A DNA stretch of 64,000 nt, taken from Enterococcus songbeiensis. Lineage in GTDB: Bacteria > Bacillota > Bacilli > Lactobacillales > Enterococcaceae. The translations under genes and the position numbers were made by a program. Positions 8,937-19,006 of the stretch are shown piece after piece. The notes below the pieces were generated by a model that worked only from the letters and a program-made list of their open reading frames with translations, did no database searches and had not been told where the DNA came from. Every line of letters starts with the position of its first letter. The first letter of the stretch is position 1. The stretch covers positions 1 through 64,000 of the forward strand of contig NZ_BJDS01000008.1 in NCBI RefSeq assembly GCF_005405265.1, given 5' to 3'.

Positions 8937-8981
8937 AGCTTGCTGGTATCAAGAATCTTGATAAACGGCAAGCTTTTTTTG
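8937..8981 (+). terminator. Terminator of the small orphan gene
   Basis: Two stacked stems, AGCTTGC/GCAAGCT and TATCAAG/CTTGATA, followed by a run of Ts. Confidence 0.85.
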
Positions 8982-9086
8982 TGAAAAAATTGAAAACGAT
9001 TGAAAGAAATATGACAGTTTCTTTACAATTGTTTTCTTTTCCCGGGCTTTCAGGTAAAATAAGAAGCAGTGTAAAGGGGGATTTTA

Positions 9087-10235
9087 ATGAAGGCCCTATT
9101 AGCTAGTATGAAGTCTCTTTATCTTTTCATGGTAGCAAAAAGAAGTAATCAGCAAACACAAAAAAATGACAAAATTATTTTTTTGTTGAGTTTTCCACTG
9201 ACGAGTCATTGGATGTTAACCGGACTGTACGAAAAATTTGGCAAACGGCTAGTTATTTGCTACACAAAAAATGCACAGGAATTGGCGCAAAGTTATCAAA
9301 ATCTCGGCTGCGACATCTATTGTTTGGATTCTTTCAGCGAACTTTTATGGAAAGCTATTCCCATAATCAAAGGATCTACTATGATTTTGTGTGACAACTA
9401 TTTTCCATTTTTGGGAGGTGTCACTTTTGATGAAGACACAAAAGTTGTTCAACTCTGGCATGCAGGTGGTGCCATCAAAACCTTTGGACTTCAAGCAGAA
9501 TACGCCAAAAATAGTTCAATCCAAGATCGCCAGCGATTTCAACGAGTCTATGATCGGCAAACGCATTATGTTGTTGGTTCAAATCGAATGTCGGAAATTT
9601 TTAAAGCGAGTTATCAAGCAAAAAATGCAGAATTTTTGCCTTTCGGATACATACCGACGGATCGTTATTTTGATGAATCTTTGCTTGTACAAGCAAAAAA
9701 GCAATTTCGTCACTTGTTTGGCACAAAAAAAAGTTTGCTCTATGTTCCCACTTATAGGGAAAATGACTCCGCCAATCCGATTGACTTTTCAAAATTAGCA
9801 GCAACATTAGGGGATGGGTGGCAAGTATTCGCAAAGGCACATCCTCATGATCAATCGTTACAACAAAAATTAGCGGCTGATCCACAGGTAATCACTGACT
9901 TTAAAAAAATGAGTCTGCAGGAAATCCTGCCTTCAATAGATTGCCTAATCTCGGATTATTCCTCTGTTCCTTTTGAATATACCTTAGCAAATCCGCAAGG
10001 AAAATTACTTTTCTTTTGCTATGATTTGCAGAGCTATCAAACAGAGGTGGGGATTCAAACAGCGTTTTTTGAACAGTTTCCAGAGGCTGTGGCAGAAACC
10101 TTGGATGAGTTAATCAAAAAAACGGCAGCAGCCCAGTCAATCGATTTTCAGGTATTTAATCGTACGTGGAATCAATACAATCACGGAACTGCAATGAAAC
10201 AATTAACGAATTGGATGGAAGAAAATGGCGCATGA
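9087..10235 (+). CDS. tagB: TagB-like CDP-glycerol glycerophosphotransferase (teichoic acid primase)
   Basis: A 382-residue protein of the CDP-glycerol:polyprenyl glycerophosphotransferase family. Its length matches TagB/TarB, which adds the first glycerol phosphate to the lipid-linked disaccharide on the inner membrane face. Visible motifs are WHAGGAIKTFG (H125), VPTYRE near 224 and SDYSSVPFEY (D290), which bind CDP-glycerol in the GT-B-like fold. The order HAGGAIK is characteristic of TagB rather than the polymerase TagF (HGTPLK). The start follows AAAGGGGG. It overlaps the TagA-like gene by 11 bases, so the two linkage-unit enzymes are translationally coupled. Confidence 0.88.
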   Translation: MKALLASMKSLYLFMVAKRSNQQTQKNDKIIFLLSFPLTSHWMLTGLYEKFGKRLVICYTKNAQELAQSYQNLGCDIYCLDSFSELLWKAIPIIKGSTMILCDNYFPFLGGVTFDEDTKVVQLWHAGGAIKTFGLQAEYAKNSSIQDRQRFQRVYDRQTHYVVGSNRMSEIFKASYQAKNAEFLPFGYIPTDRYFDESLLVQAKKQFRHLFGTKKSLLYVPTYRENDSANPIDFSKLAATLGDGWQVFAKAHPHDQSLQQKLAADPQVITDFKKMSLQEILPSIDCLISDYSSVPFEYTLANPQGKLLFFCYDLQSYQTEVGIQTAFFEQFPEAVAETLDELIKKTAAAQSIDFQVFNRTWNQYNHGTAMKQLTNWMEENGA

Positions 10236-10956
10236 ATACATTATGGGAATCCCGGTCGATCAATTAACATATGACATGATTCTGGCAGAGGTTCCTCAGT
10301 ATCTGAGTTCAGGGAAAAAAATGACTGCAATCAGTGTCAATCCGCAAATTGTCACTCAGGCAAGAAATTATCCAGAAGTAATTGACTTTATCAAGACCAG
10401 TACGCACCGTATCCCTGATGGAATCGGAATTGTCTTGGTCTCGAAATTAACAGGTGGAAAAATTAATGAGCGCGTGGCGGGTTTTGAATTGATGCAGAAA
10501 TTTTTAGAATATGCGAATCTCTACGGGCACAGTGCCTTTTTTTATGGTGCAAAACCAGAAATTTTGCAGGATGCCATCGCAAATCTTAAGAAAAGATATC
10601 CTAAGATGAGAATTGCCGGAGCGATTGACGGTTATACCACCTTATCAGAAGACCAAGTCGTTGAACAAATCAATCAGGCAGCTCCTGATTTTTTATTTGT
10701 TGCACTTGGCTTTCCCCGACAAGAACAGTGGTTGGCACGGAATAGTGAACGCCTCAAAGTTTCGATTTTTCAAGACGTTGGCGGCAGTTTCGACGTATTG
10801 AGTGGTCATGTGAAACGCGCACCGCAGTTTTATTTGGATCATCATTTGGAATGGCTGTATCGCTCGTTGAGCAATCCAGCGCGAATCGGTCGAATTTTTC
10901 AACTGCCGGTTTTTGTGGTAAAGAGTTTATGGTGGAAGATGAGGAACAATGAATGA
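10225..10956 (+). CDS. tagA: TagA-like N-acetylmannosaminyltransferase (WecG/TagA/CpsF family)
   Basis: A 243-residue glycosyltransferase of family GT26. It should transfer ManNAc from UDP-ManNAc to undecaprenyl-diphosphate-GlcNAc, making the teichoic acid linkage disaccharide. Hallmarks are the N-terminal NPQIVTQA, RIPDGIG near residue 63 with the catalytic Asp, and GFPRQEQW near 162. Length is typical. It overlaps tagB upstream by 11 bases and the next gene by four (ATGA), a tightly packed operon. The TagO gene that would act before it is not in the window. Confidence 0.93.
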   Translation: MAHEYIMGIPVDQLTYDMILAEVPQYLSSGKKMTAISVNPQIVTQARNYPEVIDFIKTSTHRIPDGIGIVLVSKLTGGKINERVAGFELMQKFLEYANLYGHSAFFYGAKPEILQDAIANLKKRYPKMRIAGAIDGYTTLSEDQVVEQINQAAPDFLFVALGFPRQEQWLARNSERLKVSIFQDVGGSFDVLSGHVKRAPQFYLDHHLEWLYRSLSNPARIGRIFQLPVFVVKSLWWKMRNNE

Positions 10957-12125
10957 TAAAAAAAATGATAAGTTATGTTTATCGTCTATTTTTTAATATC
11001 AGTGCAACGATTTTTCCGATAAAGAAAAAGACAGTTATTTTTGAGTCTTTTAATGGAAAGAAACCTTCTGACAGTCCATATGCAATTTACCAAGCTTTAA
11101 AAAGTGAAAATCCAAATTGGCGGTGTTTCTGGGGCATAAAAAAAAGTTATTTGGTAGAAGCCAAAAGGGAATTTCCTGAGTTGCAATTTGTTACTCGATT
11201 TTCTCTTCAATGGCTTACAACGGTCACCCGAGCAAATTATTGGGTGTTCAATGCCCGTATGCCAATCTGGTTGAAAAAAAATAAAGGAACTGTTTATATA
11301 CAGACATGGCACGGAACACCATTAAAAAAACTGGGGATAGATATCAGTAACGTGGCGATACCTGGGGCAAAAACTGAAGCATACAAAAGAGAATTCTCAG
11401 AGGAAGCCAATCGCTGGGATTATTTAATTGCACCAAATCAATTTTCCAAAGAAATTTTTCAGCGAGCGTTCCACTATCACCATACTTTTTTAGAAATGGG
11501 ATATCCAAGAAATGATGTCCTGGTCACTCAAAAAAATAATAAGGATTTTATTGAGCAACTGAAACAAAAAATTGTTGGAAAAACTTCTGGTAGAGTGATT
11601 TTGTATGCACCTACTTGGCGAGATGATTACTTTATCAGTAAGGGAAATTATAAATTTTATATGCCGTTTGATTTGGAGAAAGTAACACAAGATCTTGGGG
11701 AAGACATTTTGATTATCCGTCCCCATTATCTTGTAGGAGATTCTATTTCGATTGCAGGATTTGAAAAAAATGTACGTGTCTGCATGGATGAGGATATAAA
11801 TGATTTATATTTAATTAGTGATTTGTTGATTACCGACTATTCTTCGGTGATGTTTGATTTTGCTAACCTCAAACGGCCAATGCTCTTTTATGCGTATGAC
11901 TATGAACACTACAAAGAGGATTTACGAGGCTTTTATTTTGATTACAATGACGTGCCGGGACCAATCGTCAAAGATGAAACTTGCTTGTATCAAGAACTAG
12001 ATTTATTTTTGAAAAACGGAAACTTTACTGGTTATCAAGAAAAGTACGAGATTTTCTATCAACGTTTCTGTCAATGGGAGACCGGTCGATCGGCGGAGAA
12101 AATCGTCGAATTAATGAGTGAGTAA
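10953..12125 (+). CDS. TagF/TarF-like CDP-glycerol glycerophosphotransferase
   Basis: A 390-residue single-domain member of the family. TWHGTPLKKLG (H120), YAPTWRDD near 210 and ITDYSSVMFDF (D295) are intact, so it should be active. The absence of a C-terminal extension and its place right after tagB-tagA suggest a TarF-type primer extender or short polymerase. TarL-type ribitol transferases look similar and cannot be excluded from sequence alone. Only a TagD (CDP-glycerol) gene is present in the window, which favours glycerol phosphate. It overlaps tagA by four bases and is 15 bases before the next gene. Confidence 0.82.
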   Translation: MIKKMISYVYRLFFNISATIFPIKKKTVIFESFNGKKPSDSPYAIYQALKSENPNWRCFWGIKKSYLVEAKREFPELQFVTRFSLQWLTTVTRANYWVFNARMPIWLKKNKGTVYIQTWHGTPLKKLGIDISNVAIPGAKTEAYKREFSEEANRWDYLIAPNQFSKEIFQRAFHYHHTFLEMGYPRNDVLVTQKNNKDFIEQLKQKIVGKTSGRVILYAPTWRDDYFISKGNYKFYMPFDLEKVTQDLGEDILIIRPHYLVGDSISIAGFEKNVRVCMDEDINDLYLISDLLITDYSSVMFDFANLKRPMLFYAYDYEHYKEDLRGFYFDYNDVPGPIVKDETCLYQELDLFLKNGNFTGYQEKYEIFYQRFCQWETGRSAEKIVELMSE

Positions 12126-12140
12126 ATTGAGGAGAGAAAA

Positions 12141-15100
12141 ATGGGAGTAAAGAATTTTTTAACGGCATCAGCAAAAGGAATAGTTAAACCGATAGTATCA
12201 AAAGATGCCGATATTCGTAATTATTATGCGAAACACTATCATAAAAAAATAAAAAAGAATACTATTTTGTATGAGGTAAGAGATGGACAGTCGATTGTGG
12301 ACTCTCCTTATACAATGTTTCGTTATATGGTCGAAAATTCTGCTTTCAACAACTTTCATCATATCTGGGTTGTAGCAAATGAAAATAATCCGATTATTCA
12401 GGAAATTAAAAACAGGTATGCAGATCAGGTGGAATTCGTTACTCGAAATTCCAAAAAGTATGTTGATTGGCTTCTATCAGCAGAATATTTGATTAATAAT
12501 GCCACATTTCAATCATTTTTTTCAAAAAAAGAAGGACAAGTGTACATTAATACCTGGCACGGAACCCCTTTAAAACATATGGGATTTGATATTCCTGGAG
12601 ACCCGTCTCACTCGCAAAACGTGCTTAGGAATTTTCTGATGACGGACTATTTATTGTCACCTAATCAACATACCACAAAGATACTTTCTAATAGTTATCG
12701 ATTGGAAGGAATCTATCCCGGTACTATTTTAGAAGGTGGATATCCAAGGATTGATAACACGTTTAAAACTGATCCTAGGGAATTATTTAACAGATTGGTC
12801 CAAATTGGGTTAGAAATTGACTTTTCTTTACCAACGATTCTATACACGCCTACATGGAAGGGAACTTCTGTCTCTAATCCGTTGAATGATCAGCAACAAA
12901 TTGTTCAAGAATCGTTGATTTTAAAGGAAACATTCAAAGGACAATATAATTTTTTGATTAAAGTCCATCCGTATATTTATGAAAGTATGAAAAAAGACCC
13001 GCGAATTACTTCTATGTTGATTCCGGATTATTTCGATCCTAACGAAATTTTAGCAGGAATCAATTTATTGGTAACCGATTATTCTAGTATTTTCTTTGAT
13101 TTCTTGGTGACAGACCGCCCGATCATTTTCTATGCGTGGGATCGTGATCTTTATGATGCAGATCGTGGAATGTATTTTAATGAAGAACAGTTACCAGGTC
13201 CCATCACCGAAACGATTACTGAGCTGATTGAAGAAATAAAAAACTTTAGTAAAAATGGAATACAAGAACGACCCGACTATCAGAAAATGAAAGAGTCCGT
13301 TTGTTTTTATGATGATGGTGAGACGACAGCACGCTACCTTGCTCGAATCTTTTTTGGAAAAGCTTCGCAAAAAATAAAAGAATATCACTTGGATTCAGAA
13401 AAAGTGAAACTATTATTTTATCCTGGAAGAATGAAAAATAACGGCATTACAACCAGCTTTATTAATCTAACGAACAATCTGGATTATCAAAAATATGATG
13501 TTTCATTATTACTGGCACGTCCTACTTCAGATGAAGAAATTCAAAATTTAAACAAGGTAAATCCGCATGTTCGTTTTCTTTTCAGACCTGGTGCAGCTAT
13601 TTATACTCGAATGGAGGCTATACGCAACAGTTGGATTCAAGAATTCACTCAAAAAAAATGGTTGAGGAGTTTTTACCCTGAAAAAGCTTTTCAGAGAGAA
13701 ACAAAACGAATCGTTGGTGGTGTCCATTTTGACGTAGCAATTGATTTTAGTGGATATAGCTTTTATTGGGGAAAATTGATTAGTGAAATGTCTGCCAATA
13801 AGAAAATTGTTTTTCAGCATAATGATTTATTGGCTGATTCGCAGCGAACTGTAAATGGAGTAAAACCCCATGAGAAAAATCTAAATGGTATTTTTTCTAT
13901 CTATTATCGCTTTGATCGTCTTCTGAGTGTCTCTAAAGAAACGATGCAAGTTAATAAGGAAAAATTGGCAGAATATATTTATCCAGAACAATTAGGGTAT
14001 ACAATAAATACAATTGATATAGAAAAAATATTGCACCAAAAATTAGAAATGTTAGAAACACAAGATTTTGGCTATGAAATCAGTAATGAGCGTTCTTTAG
14101 CTTCTATTAGTTCGACTGGAACTTTTAAAATTGCCAAGAATATAACTGCTATTCAGATAGAAAATTTTGAAGAAAGAAGAATTTCAAAGGAAAGTATTAT
14201 TTATGTATTAGCGACAGTTTCGATAAATAATATTAACTATGCAAAAATTACACTCAATGGAATTTATATTGGTTGGATAGAAAAAGAAATGCTTATAAGT
14301 GCCAGAGTAGAGGAAATAAAGGAAAATTCTATTTGTAAAATTGGGACAATCATTGGCTCTAAGAATGGCTATATCTATAATCATATAAAATCATTAGAAG
14401 GTATTCGTTCACCCTTGATTTATTTGGAAAAGACCTATGCGTTAATGACAAAAAAAGCTGTAACAAATCAAGGAGATTTTTATCTTATTGAAAATGAGTC
14501 TGGCCTATTGGGGTGGGTAGATGCAAGATATATAAATAATATTCATGAGTTAAAAGGATTTACCTTTGCTAAAAAAATCTTCTATCATAGAAATCAAACA
14601 CAAAAGACGGGAATTACAGAATCATACGAGGTCGTCCATCAAAGGGGAACGCTAATTGGTAAACCTGAATTTTGCTGGAGTGACCCACCAAACACTACTA
14701 ATAGCACACGTCTTCAAGTTGATCTCAGCAAATTTATTAACTCGGAATTAAGCATTTCAAAAAAAGCTGTGGTTGATAAGATTGAGTATATATTTTTTTC
14801 AATCGCAGGGATAAATGGATGGATAGATGCGAAATGCGTGTCTGATATAAAAGACATTTCAAATGATAGTAAAATCAGTATGGAGCGGTATGAACAAAGT
14901 AATACTTTGACGGATATTTATGGAGAATCAATCTCTGGAATTAATCAAGAAAATTTTAATATCATTACTATGGGACGACTCTCTCCAGAAAAAAATCAAG
15001 AAAATTTGATCAAGGCTTTTTCAGCCATAAATAAAAAATTTTCACAGGCTAAGCTTTATATTTTAGGTGACGGAGATTTACGAAATGAGTTACTTCAAAC

Positions 15101-15455
15101 AATCTTTAAATTGGATCTTCAAGCTGCTGTTTACATGTTAGGGCACAAAGAAAATCCGTTTGATTTCATGCGACAATGTGATTTATTTATTTTACCGTCT
15201 ATTTATGAAGGTCAGCCAATGGTATTGTTAGAAGCTTTAACCCTAGGCATGCCAATAGTGGCCTCAGATATCCCAGCTAACCGTTCTGTTCTTGGACAAG
15301 AGTATGGCTACTACATCGAAGGATTAGATACTGAAGCAATATCCAAGTATCTAGCCGATTATCTGGATACAAAACCAAAACTGAAAAAATTTGATGCGAG
15401 AAAATACAATGAAAAGGCGATCAAAATGTTTGAAAATGAGCTGCTAGTAAAATAA
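12141..15455 (+). CDS. Multidomain TagF-GT4 protein with GW-type modules inside the GT-B fold
   Basis: A 1104-residue protein in three parts. Residues about 35-405 form a complete TagF-type glycerophosphotransferase with TWHGTPLKHMG (H139), YTPTWKGT near 234 and VTDYSSIFFDF (D313). Residues about 421-638 look like the N-terminal half of a GT4 glycosyltransferase (FYPGRMKNNGITTSF, then AIDFSGYSFYWGKL). Residues 936-1104 are the matching C-terminal half (IITMGRLSPEKNQENL, ILGDGDL, YEGQPMVLLEAL). Between the halves lie about 300 residues with three motifs near 710, 790 and 891 (IGWIEKEML, LGWVDARYI, NGWIDAKCV), typical ends of GW/SH3-like modules. It probably extends and glycosylates a teichoic acid at the cytoplasmic face. 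The role of the modules is unknown. Start ATG follows GAGGAGA. Confidence 0.85.
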   Translation: MGVKNFLTASAKGIVKPIVSKDADIRNYYAKHYHKKIKKNTILYEVRDGQSIVDSPYTMFRYMVENSAFNNFHHIWVVANENNPIIQEIKNRYADQVEFVTRNSKKYVDWLLSAEYLINNATFQSFFSKKEGQVYINTWHGTPLKHMGFDIPGDPSHSQNVLRNFLMTDYLLSPNQHTTKILSNSYRLEGIYPGTILEGGYPRIDNTFKTDPRELFNRLVQIGLEIDFSLPTILYTPTWKGTSVSNPLNDQQQIVQESLILKETFKGQYNFLIKVHPYIYESMKKDPRITSMLIPDYFDPNEILAGINLLVTDYSSIFFDFLVTDRPIIFYAWDRDLYDADRGMYFNEEQLPGPITETITELIEEIKNFSKNGIQERPDYQKMKESVCFYDDGETTARYLARIFFGKASQKIKEYHLDSEKVKLLFYPGRMKNNGITTSFINLTNNLDYQKYDVSLLLARPTSDEEIQNLNKVNPHVRFLFRPGAAIYTRMEAIRNSWIQEFTQKKWLRSFYPEKAFQRETKRIVGGVHFDVAIDFSGYSFYWGKLISEMSANKKIVFQHNDLLADSQRTVNGVKPHEKNLNGIFSIYYRFDRLLSVSKETMQVNKEKLAEYIYPEQLGYTINTIDIEKILHQKLEMLETQDFGYEISNERSLASISSTGTFKIAKNITAIQIENFEERRISKESIIYVLATVSINNINYAKITLNGIYIGWIEKEMLISARVEEIKENSICKIGTIIGSKNGYIYNHIKSLEGIRSPLIYLEKTYALMTKKAVTNQGDFYLIENESGLLGWVDARYINNIHELKGFTFAKKIFYHRNQTQKTGITESYEVVHQRGTLIGKPEFCWSDPPNTTNSTRLQVDLSKFINSELSISKKAVVDKIEYIFFSIAGINGWIDAKCVSDIKDISNDSKISMERYEQSNTLTDIYGESISGINQENFNIITMGRLSPEKNQENLIKAFSAINKKFSQAKLYILGDGDLRNELLQTIFKLDLQAAVYMLGHKENPFDFMRQCDLFILPSIYEGQPMVLLEALTLGMPIVASDIPANRSVLGQEYGYYIEGLDTEAISKYLADYLDTKPKLKKFDARKYNEKAIKMFENELLVK

Positions 15456-15538
15456 TCAGTTGTTTAATGTAGAATTATGCTATTCTGTATAAGTGAATAT
15501 AGAAATATAATTTTTATAAGGCAAAGGTGGAAAACTTG

Positions 15539-18500
15539 TTGAAAGTAAATAATTTATTTTCTTTAAATAAAAAAAATACGAACATATCAAAAAATCTCTC
15601 TAGTTGGTTTGCAGAATTTTATGAATTACCAATGAATGAAGCATATGTTTTGTATGAGTGTCGAGATGGGAAAAGTATGACTGATTCTCCTTATGCAATC
15701 TTTAAATATCTATTAGATCATAAGGAGTATAGTCAATTTACACATATTTGGGTTTATGATAAAAAGGTCGAAGAGGACTGGAATCCAGATATGGAAAAGT
15801 ACTTGAACCAAAAGGTTATTTTTGTTGAACGAAATACAAAAAAATACGTAGAATATCTAGCAACATCTAAATACCTTATTAATAATTCAACTTTTCAATC
15901 ATTTTTTATTCCAAAAGATGATCAAATTTGTATAAATACATGGCATGGAATACCTCTAAAAAAGATGGGTTATGAAATAGAGAAGGGGAATCCTGCAGGG
16001 CTACAAAACGTTGTCAGGAATTTCTTTTTTTCTGATTACTTAATTAGCCCAAATGAACATACGACAAATATGTATTTAAAAAGTTTTAAGCTTGATGGGG
16101 CGTATACGGGCGAGATTTTAGAATATGGTTATCCAAGAATAGACCTGACAATCGAAGCAGACGATGTAAAACTAAAGAAAAGCTTTGAAGAAAAATTATC
16201 CTCTTTTGAAATGAATAAAAAAAATATTCTTTATTGCCCTACATGGAAAGGTAACAATGTAAACAGTCCGAGTAATCAGATAATACAAATTGTCAAAGAA
16301 ACAGAGTATTTACGTAATCAAGTAGGCGGATCATATAATATATTAGTAAAAGTCCATCCGTTTATTTATGACATAGCTTCTGAGTGTGAAGAATTACTTC
16401 CTTATTTAGTTCCTGATAGTCAAGATCCGAATGAATTAATGGCGATGATTGATTTATTGGTGACTGATTACTCTAGTATTTTTTTTGATTTCCTGATCAC
16501 AAATAAACCAATTATTTTCTATTGTTGGGATAAAGATATCTATGAATTAGAACGAGGGATATATTTTAAAGATGAAGAGTTGCCTGGACCAGTAGTACAA
16601 ACGATAAAAGAAGTTGCCGAACTAATACTGGATATAGATAATATAAAAAATCAGTTTGAAGGAAATTATTTAAAATCTAAAAGTAGGTTTCTACCTTACG
16701 AAGATGGAAATTCAACACAAAGAACAGTTGAACGTATATTTCAAAATGAGAAGCAAAACAAAGGAAATATTGTAAAGGAGAAAACAAGGAAAAAATCTTT
16801 GCTTTTTTATGTAGGTGGAATGAAAAACAATGGAATTACATCTAGCTTGATAAATCTATTGAATAATCTTGATTATTCCAAGTTTGATGTGACTTGCTTT
16901 ACCGGATATCCTACAAGCAAGGAAAGCATTACCAATATTCAGAATGTAACAAGTAAAGTTCGCTTTATATATAAACCAGGGTATGCATTATTAAATAAGA
17001 ATGAAGAAAAAAGATTATTGTTATATAACAAAAATTATAATAGCGATTTTTTACCAAGAAATGGATTAGAGCGTGAGGCAAATAGAGTTTTTTCAAATAG
17101 AAAATTTGATATTGCAATTGATTTCAGTGGGTATAGTTTTTTTTGGAGTAAATACATTTTATTTTCATCAGCTACAAAAAAAATGTGTTTTTTGCATAGT
17201 GATATGATGGCGGATAAAGACCGAGAAGTCAACGGAAGAAAAATCCATGAAAAAAATCTTACTCCGTTGTTTCATGTTTATAACGAATTTGACAAATTAA
17301 TAACGGTCTCACCGATAATGAAAGAAGTAAATCAAGAAAAGCTTAAAAATTATGCTATACCAGAAAAAATTTCGTTTTCTTTGAATACACTCGACTTAAT
17401 AAAATTATTTGATGGAAAGACTGAGAAAAGGAAAATAGAAGCACCTTTCTTGGATTGTAATCTCTTTTTGGAACCTATTAAAACAAATGATGAGTATTCT
17501 CTCTATTCAAGCTTAAATTGCTTAAACGTAGATTCATTCTCAGTACTCGAAACGGATATAATTCGAGCAGTAGCAGTTACTAGGGCAGATGATGAGGAAA
17601 AGTTTTTTAAAATTCTAAAAAATGACTTATATGTTGGATGGGTAAGCTCTAGCGAGTTCGCAGAGAAGCCTCTTTCTATTACGGATATTCAAATAGTTAA
17701 TTATTTTGGATATATAAAAAAAGTTCGTAAGCGGGTCATCTGGGTGGAACCCCCAGTAACAACTGATTCAAAGATGGTTGATTGGTTGTGGGATTATAAA
17801 TATATAATGGTAGAGGTAAGAAAAGAAGCGCTATTATCCAATAATCAGGTATATCTTGAAATTTGGTTTAGAAATGAATTTTTTGGATGGATAGAGAAAA
17901 ATTCACTTGCTCAAGCTAAAAACTTTTTATTGATACGTAATCTAAAAAATAGAGTCTCCAATCATTTGAGTTATCGTAGATGGAAAGAGAGAATAACTGA
18001 AACTATAATAGAAAGTGGATATTTAGAAGTAATTGGAGAGCCAGTAGATGAAAAATGGATAAAGTCAGAAAAGTTACAAGAAACGGTAAAGCAACAAAAT
18101 ATTGAATTAAAAGATCTCGTGGTTTCTTATAGTAAAAAAGTTAAAACAAAGTTTGGTTGGTACTACGATATTTCTTACAAGCAGAACTATTTGGGACTTA
18201 TTGCAGAGAAAAATGTTAGATTGATAAATTCTCAAAAACTTATTTATACCGAGAAAATAAAAGCAAAAATCGAAGTTAAACTAAATTCAAAAATCTATTC
18301 TTCAATTTTCTTTGAGAAACAAGAAGAAGCGTTGGTTAAAAACTACAATGTTTTTGAAACTATCTATACGACAAAAGCTGTTTTCTATAAAACCACCGAG
18401 GGTTTATATATTAATGTTGAGGATGCAGAAGTAATTGAGTATTTTGGAAAGTTTGATTTATCAGGTAATTTTGTTTTGTATCCTCAGAAAGAAAATTATA

Positions 18501-19003
18501 ATATTATTACTATGGGAAGATTATCTCCCGAAAAGAGACAAGAAGATCTCATAAAAGCTTTTTCTATTTCCGTGAAGAGAAATGAGAATTTAAGGTTATT
18601 CATTTTAGGGGATGGTCCTATGAGAAAGAGCCTGCTAGAGCTTGTACAAAACTTAGCTTTAATGGATAAGGTATTTCTCTTTGGACATGAAGAAAATCCA
18701 TTTGAGATTTTAAAAAAATGTCAGTTGTTTGTATTAACTTCGGCATATGAGGGGCAACCGATGGTCCTTTTGGAAGCAATGGCAGTTGGAGTACCAGTAG
18801 CGGCAACTAAAATTCCGGCAACCAAATATGTTTTGGAAGATGGGAAAAAAGGCCTGCTGGCTGATGACAATAGCATAGAGGGAATTGCACAATTAATCAC
18901 CAAATCATATACTGAAAAGTTGAAACCCGCTAATTTTGATGCAACCATTTATAACGAAAAGGCGATAGAAATGTTCTACAATATTATAGAAAATGAGGAC
19001 TAA
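15539..19003 (+). CDS. Second multidomain TagF-GT4 protein with inserted GW-type modules
   Basis: A paralogue of the preceding gene with the same layout over about 1154 residues: TagF domain (NTWHGIPLKKMG, YCPTWKGN, VTDYSSIFFDF), GT4 N-half from about residue 417 (FYVGGMKNNGITSSL), insert, and GT4 C-half from about 984 (IITMGRLSPEKRQEDL, AYEGQPMVLLEAM). The insert is about 350 residues. Module ends are visible near 698 (VGWVSSSEF), 781 (FGWIEKNSL) and 883 (LGLIAEKNV, with the Trp replaced), plus a possible fourth near 960. AAAGGTGG upstream fits a TTG start at 15539 (or 15536); a GTG at 15527 would overlap that site. The gap to the first paralogue is about 80 bases and AT-rich. Enzymatic motifs are conserved far better than the insert. 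Confidence 0.83.
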   Translation: MKVNNLFSLNKKNTNISKNLSSWFAEFYELPMNEAYVLYECRDGKSMTDSPYAIFKYLLDHKEYSQFTHIWVYDKKVEEDWNPDMEKYLNQKVIFVERNTKKYVEYLATSKYLINNSTFQSFFIPKDDQICINTWHGIPLKKMGYEIEKGNPAGLQNVVRNFFFSDYLISPNEHTTNMYLKSFKLDGAYTGEILEYGYPRIDLTIEADDVKLKKSFEEKLSSFEMNKKNILYCPTWKGNNVNSPSNQIIQIVKETEYLRNQVGGSYNILVKVHPFIYDIASECEELLPYLVPDSQDPNELMAMIDLLVTDYSSIFFDFLITNKPIIFYCWDKDIYELERGIYFKDEELPGPVVQTIKEVAELILDIDNIKNQFEGNYLKSKSRFLPYEDGNSTQRTVERIFQNEKQNKGNIVKEKTRKKSLLFYVGGMKNNGITSSLINLLNNLDYSKFDVTCFTGYPTSKESITNIQNVTSKVRFIYKPGYALLNKNEEKRLLLYNKNYNSDFLPRNGLEREANRVFSNRKFDIAIDFSGYSFFWSKYILFSSATKKMCFLHSDMMADKDREVNGRKIHEKNLTPLFHVYNEFDKLITVSPIMKEVNQEKLKNYAIPEKISFSLNTLDLIKLFDGKTEKRKIEAPFLDCNLFLEPIKTNDEYSLYSSLNCLNVDSFSVLETDIIRAVAVTRADDEEKFFKILKNDLYVGWVSSSEFAEKPLSITDIQIVNYFGYIKKVRKRVIWVEPPVTTDSKMVDWLWDYKYIMVEVRKEALLSNNQVYLEIWFRNEFFGWIEKNSLAQAKNFLLIRNLKNRVSNHLSYRRWKERITETIIESGYLEVIGEPVDEKWIKSEKLQETVKQQNIELKDLVVSYSKKVKTKFGWYYDISYKQNYLGLIAEKNVRLINSQKLIYTEKIKAKIEVKLNSKIYSSIFFEKQEEALVKNYNVFETIYTTKAVFYKTTEGLYINVEDAEVIEYFGKFDLSGNFVLYPQKENYNIITMGRLSPEKRQEDLIKAFSISVKRNENLRLFILGDGPMRKSLLELVQNLALMDKVFLFGHEENPFEILKKCQLFVLTSAYEGQPMVLLEAMAVGVPVAATKIPATKYVLEDGKKGLLADDNSIEGIAQLITKSYTEKLKPANFDATIYNEKAIEMFYNIIENED

Positions 19004-19006
19004 GAA

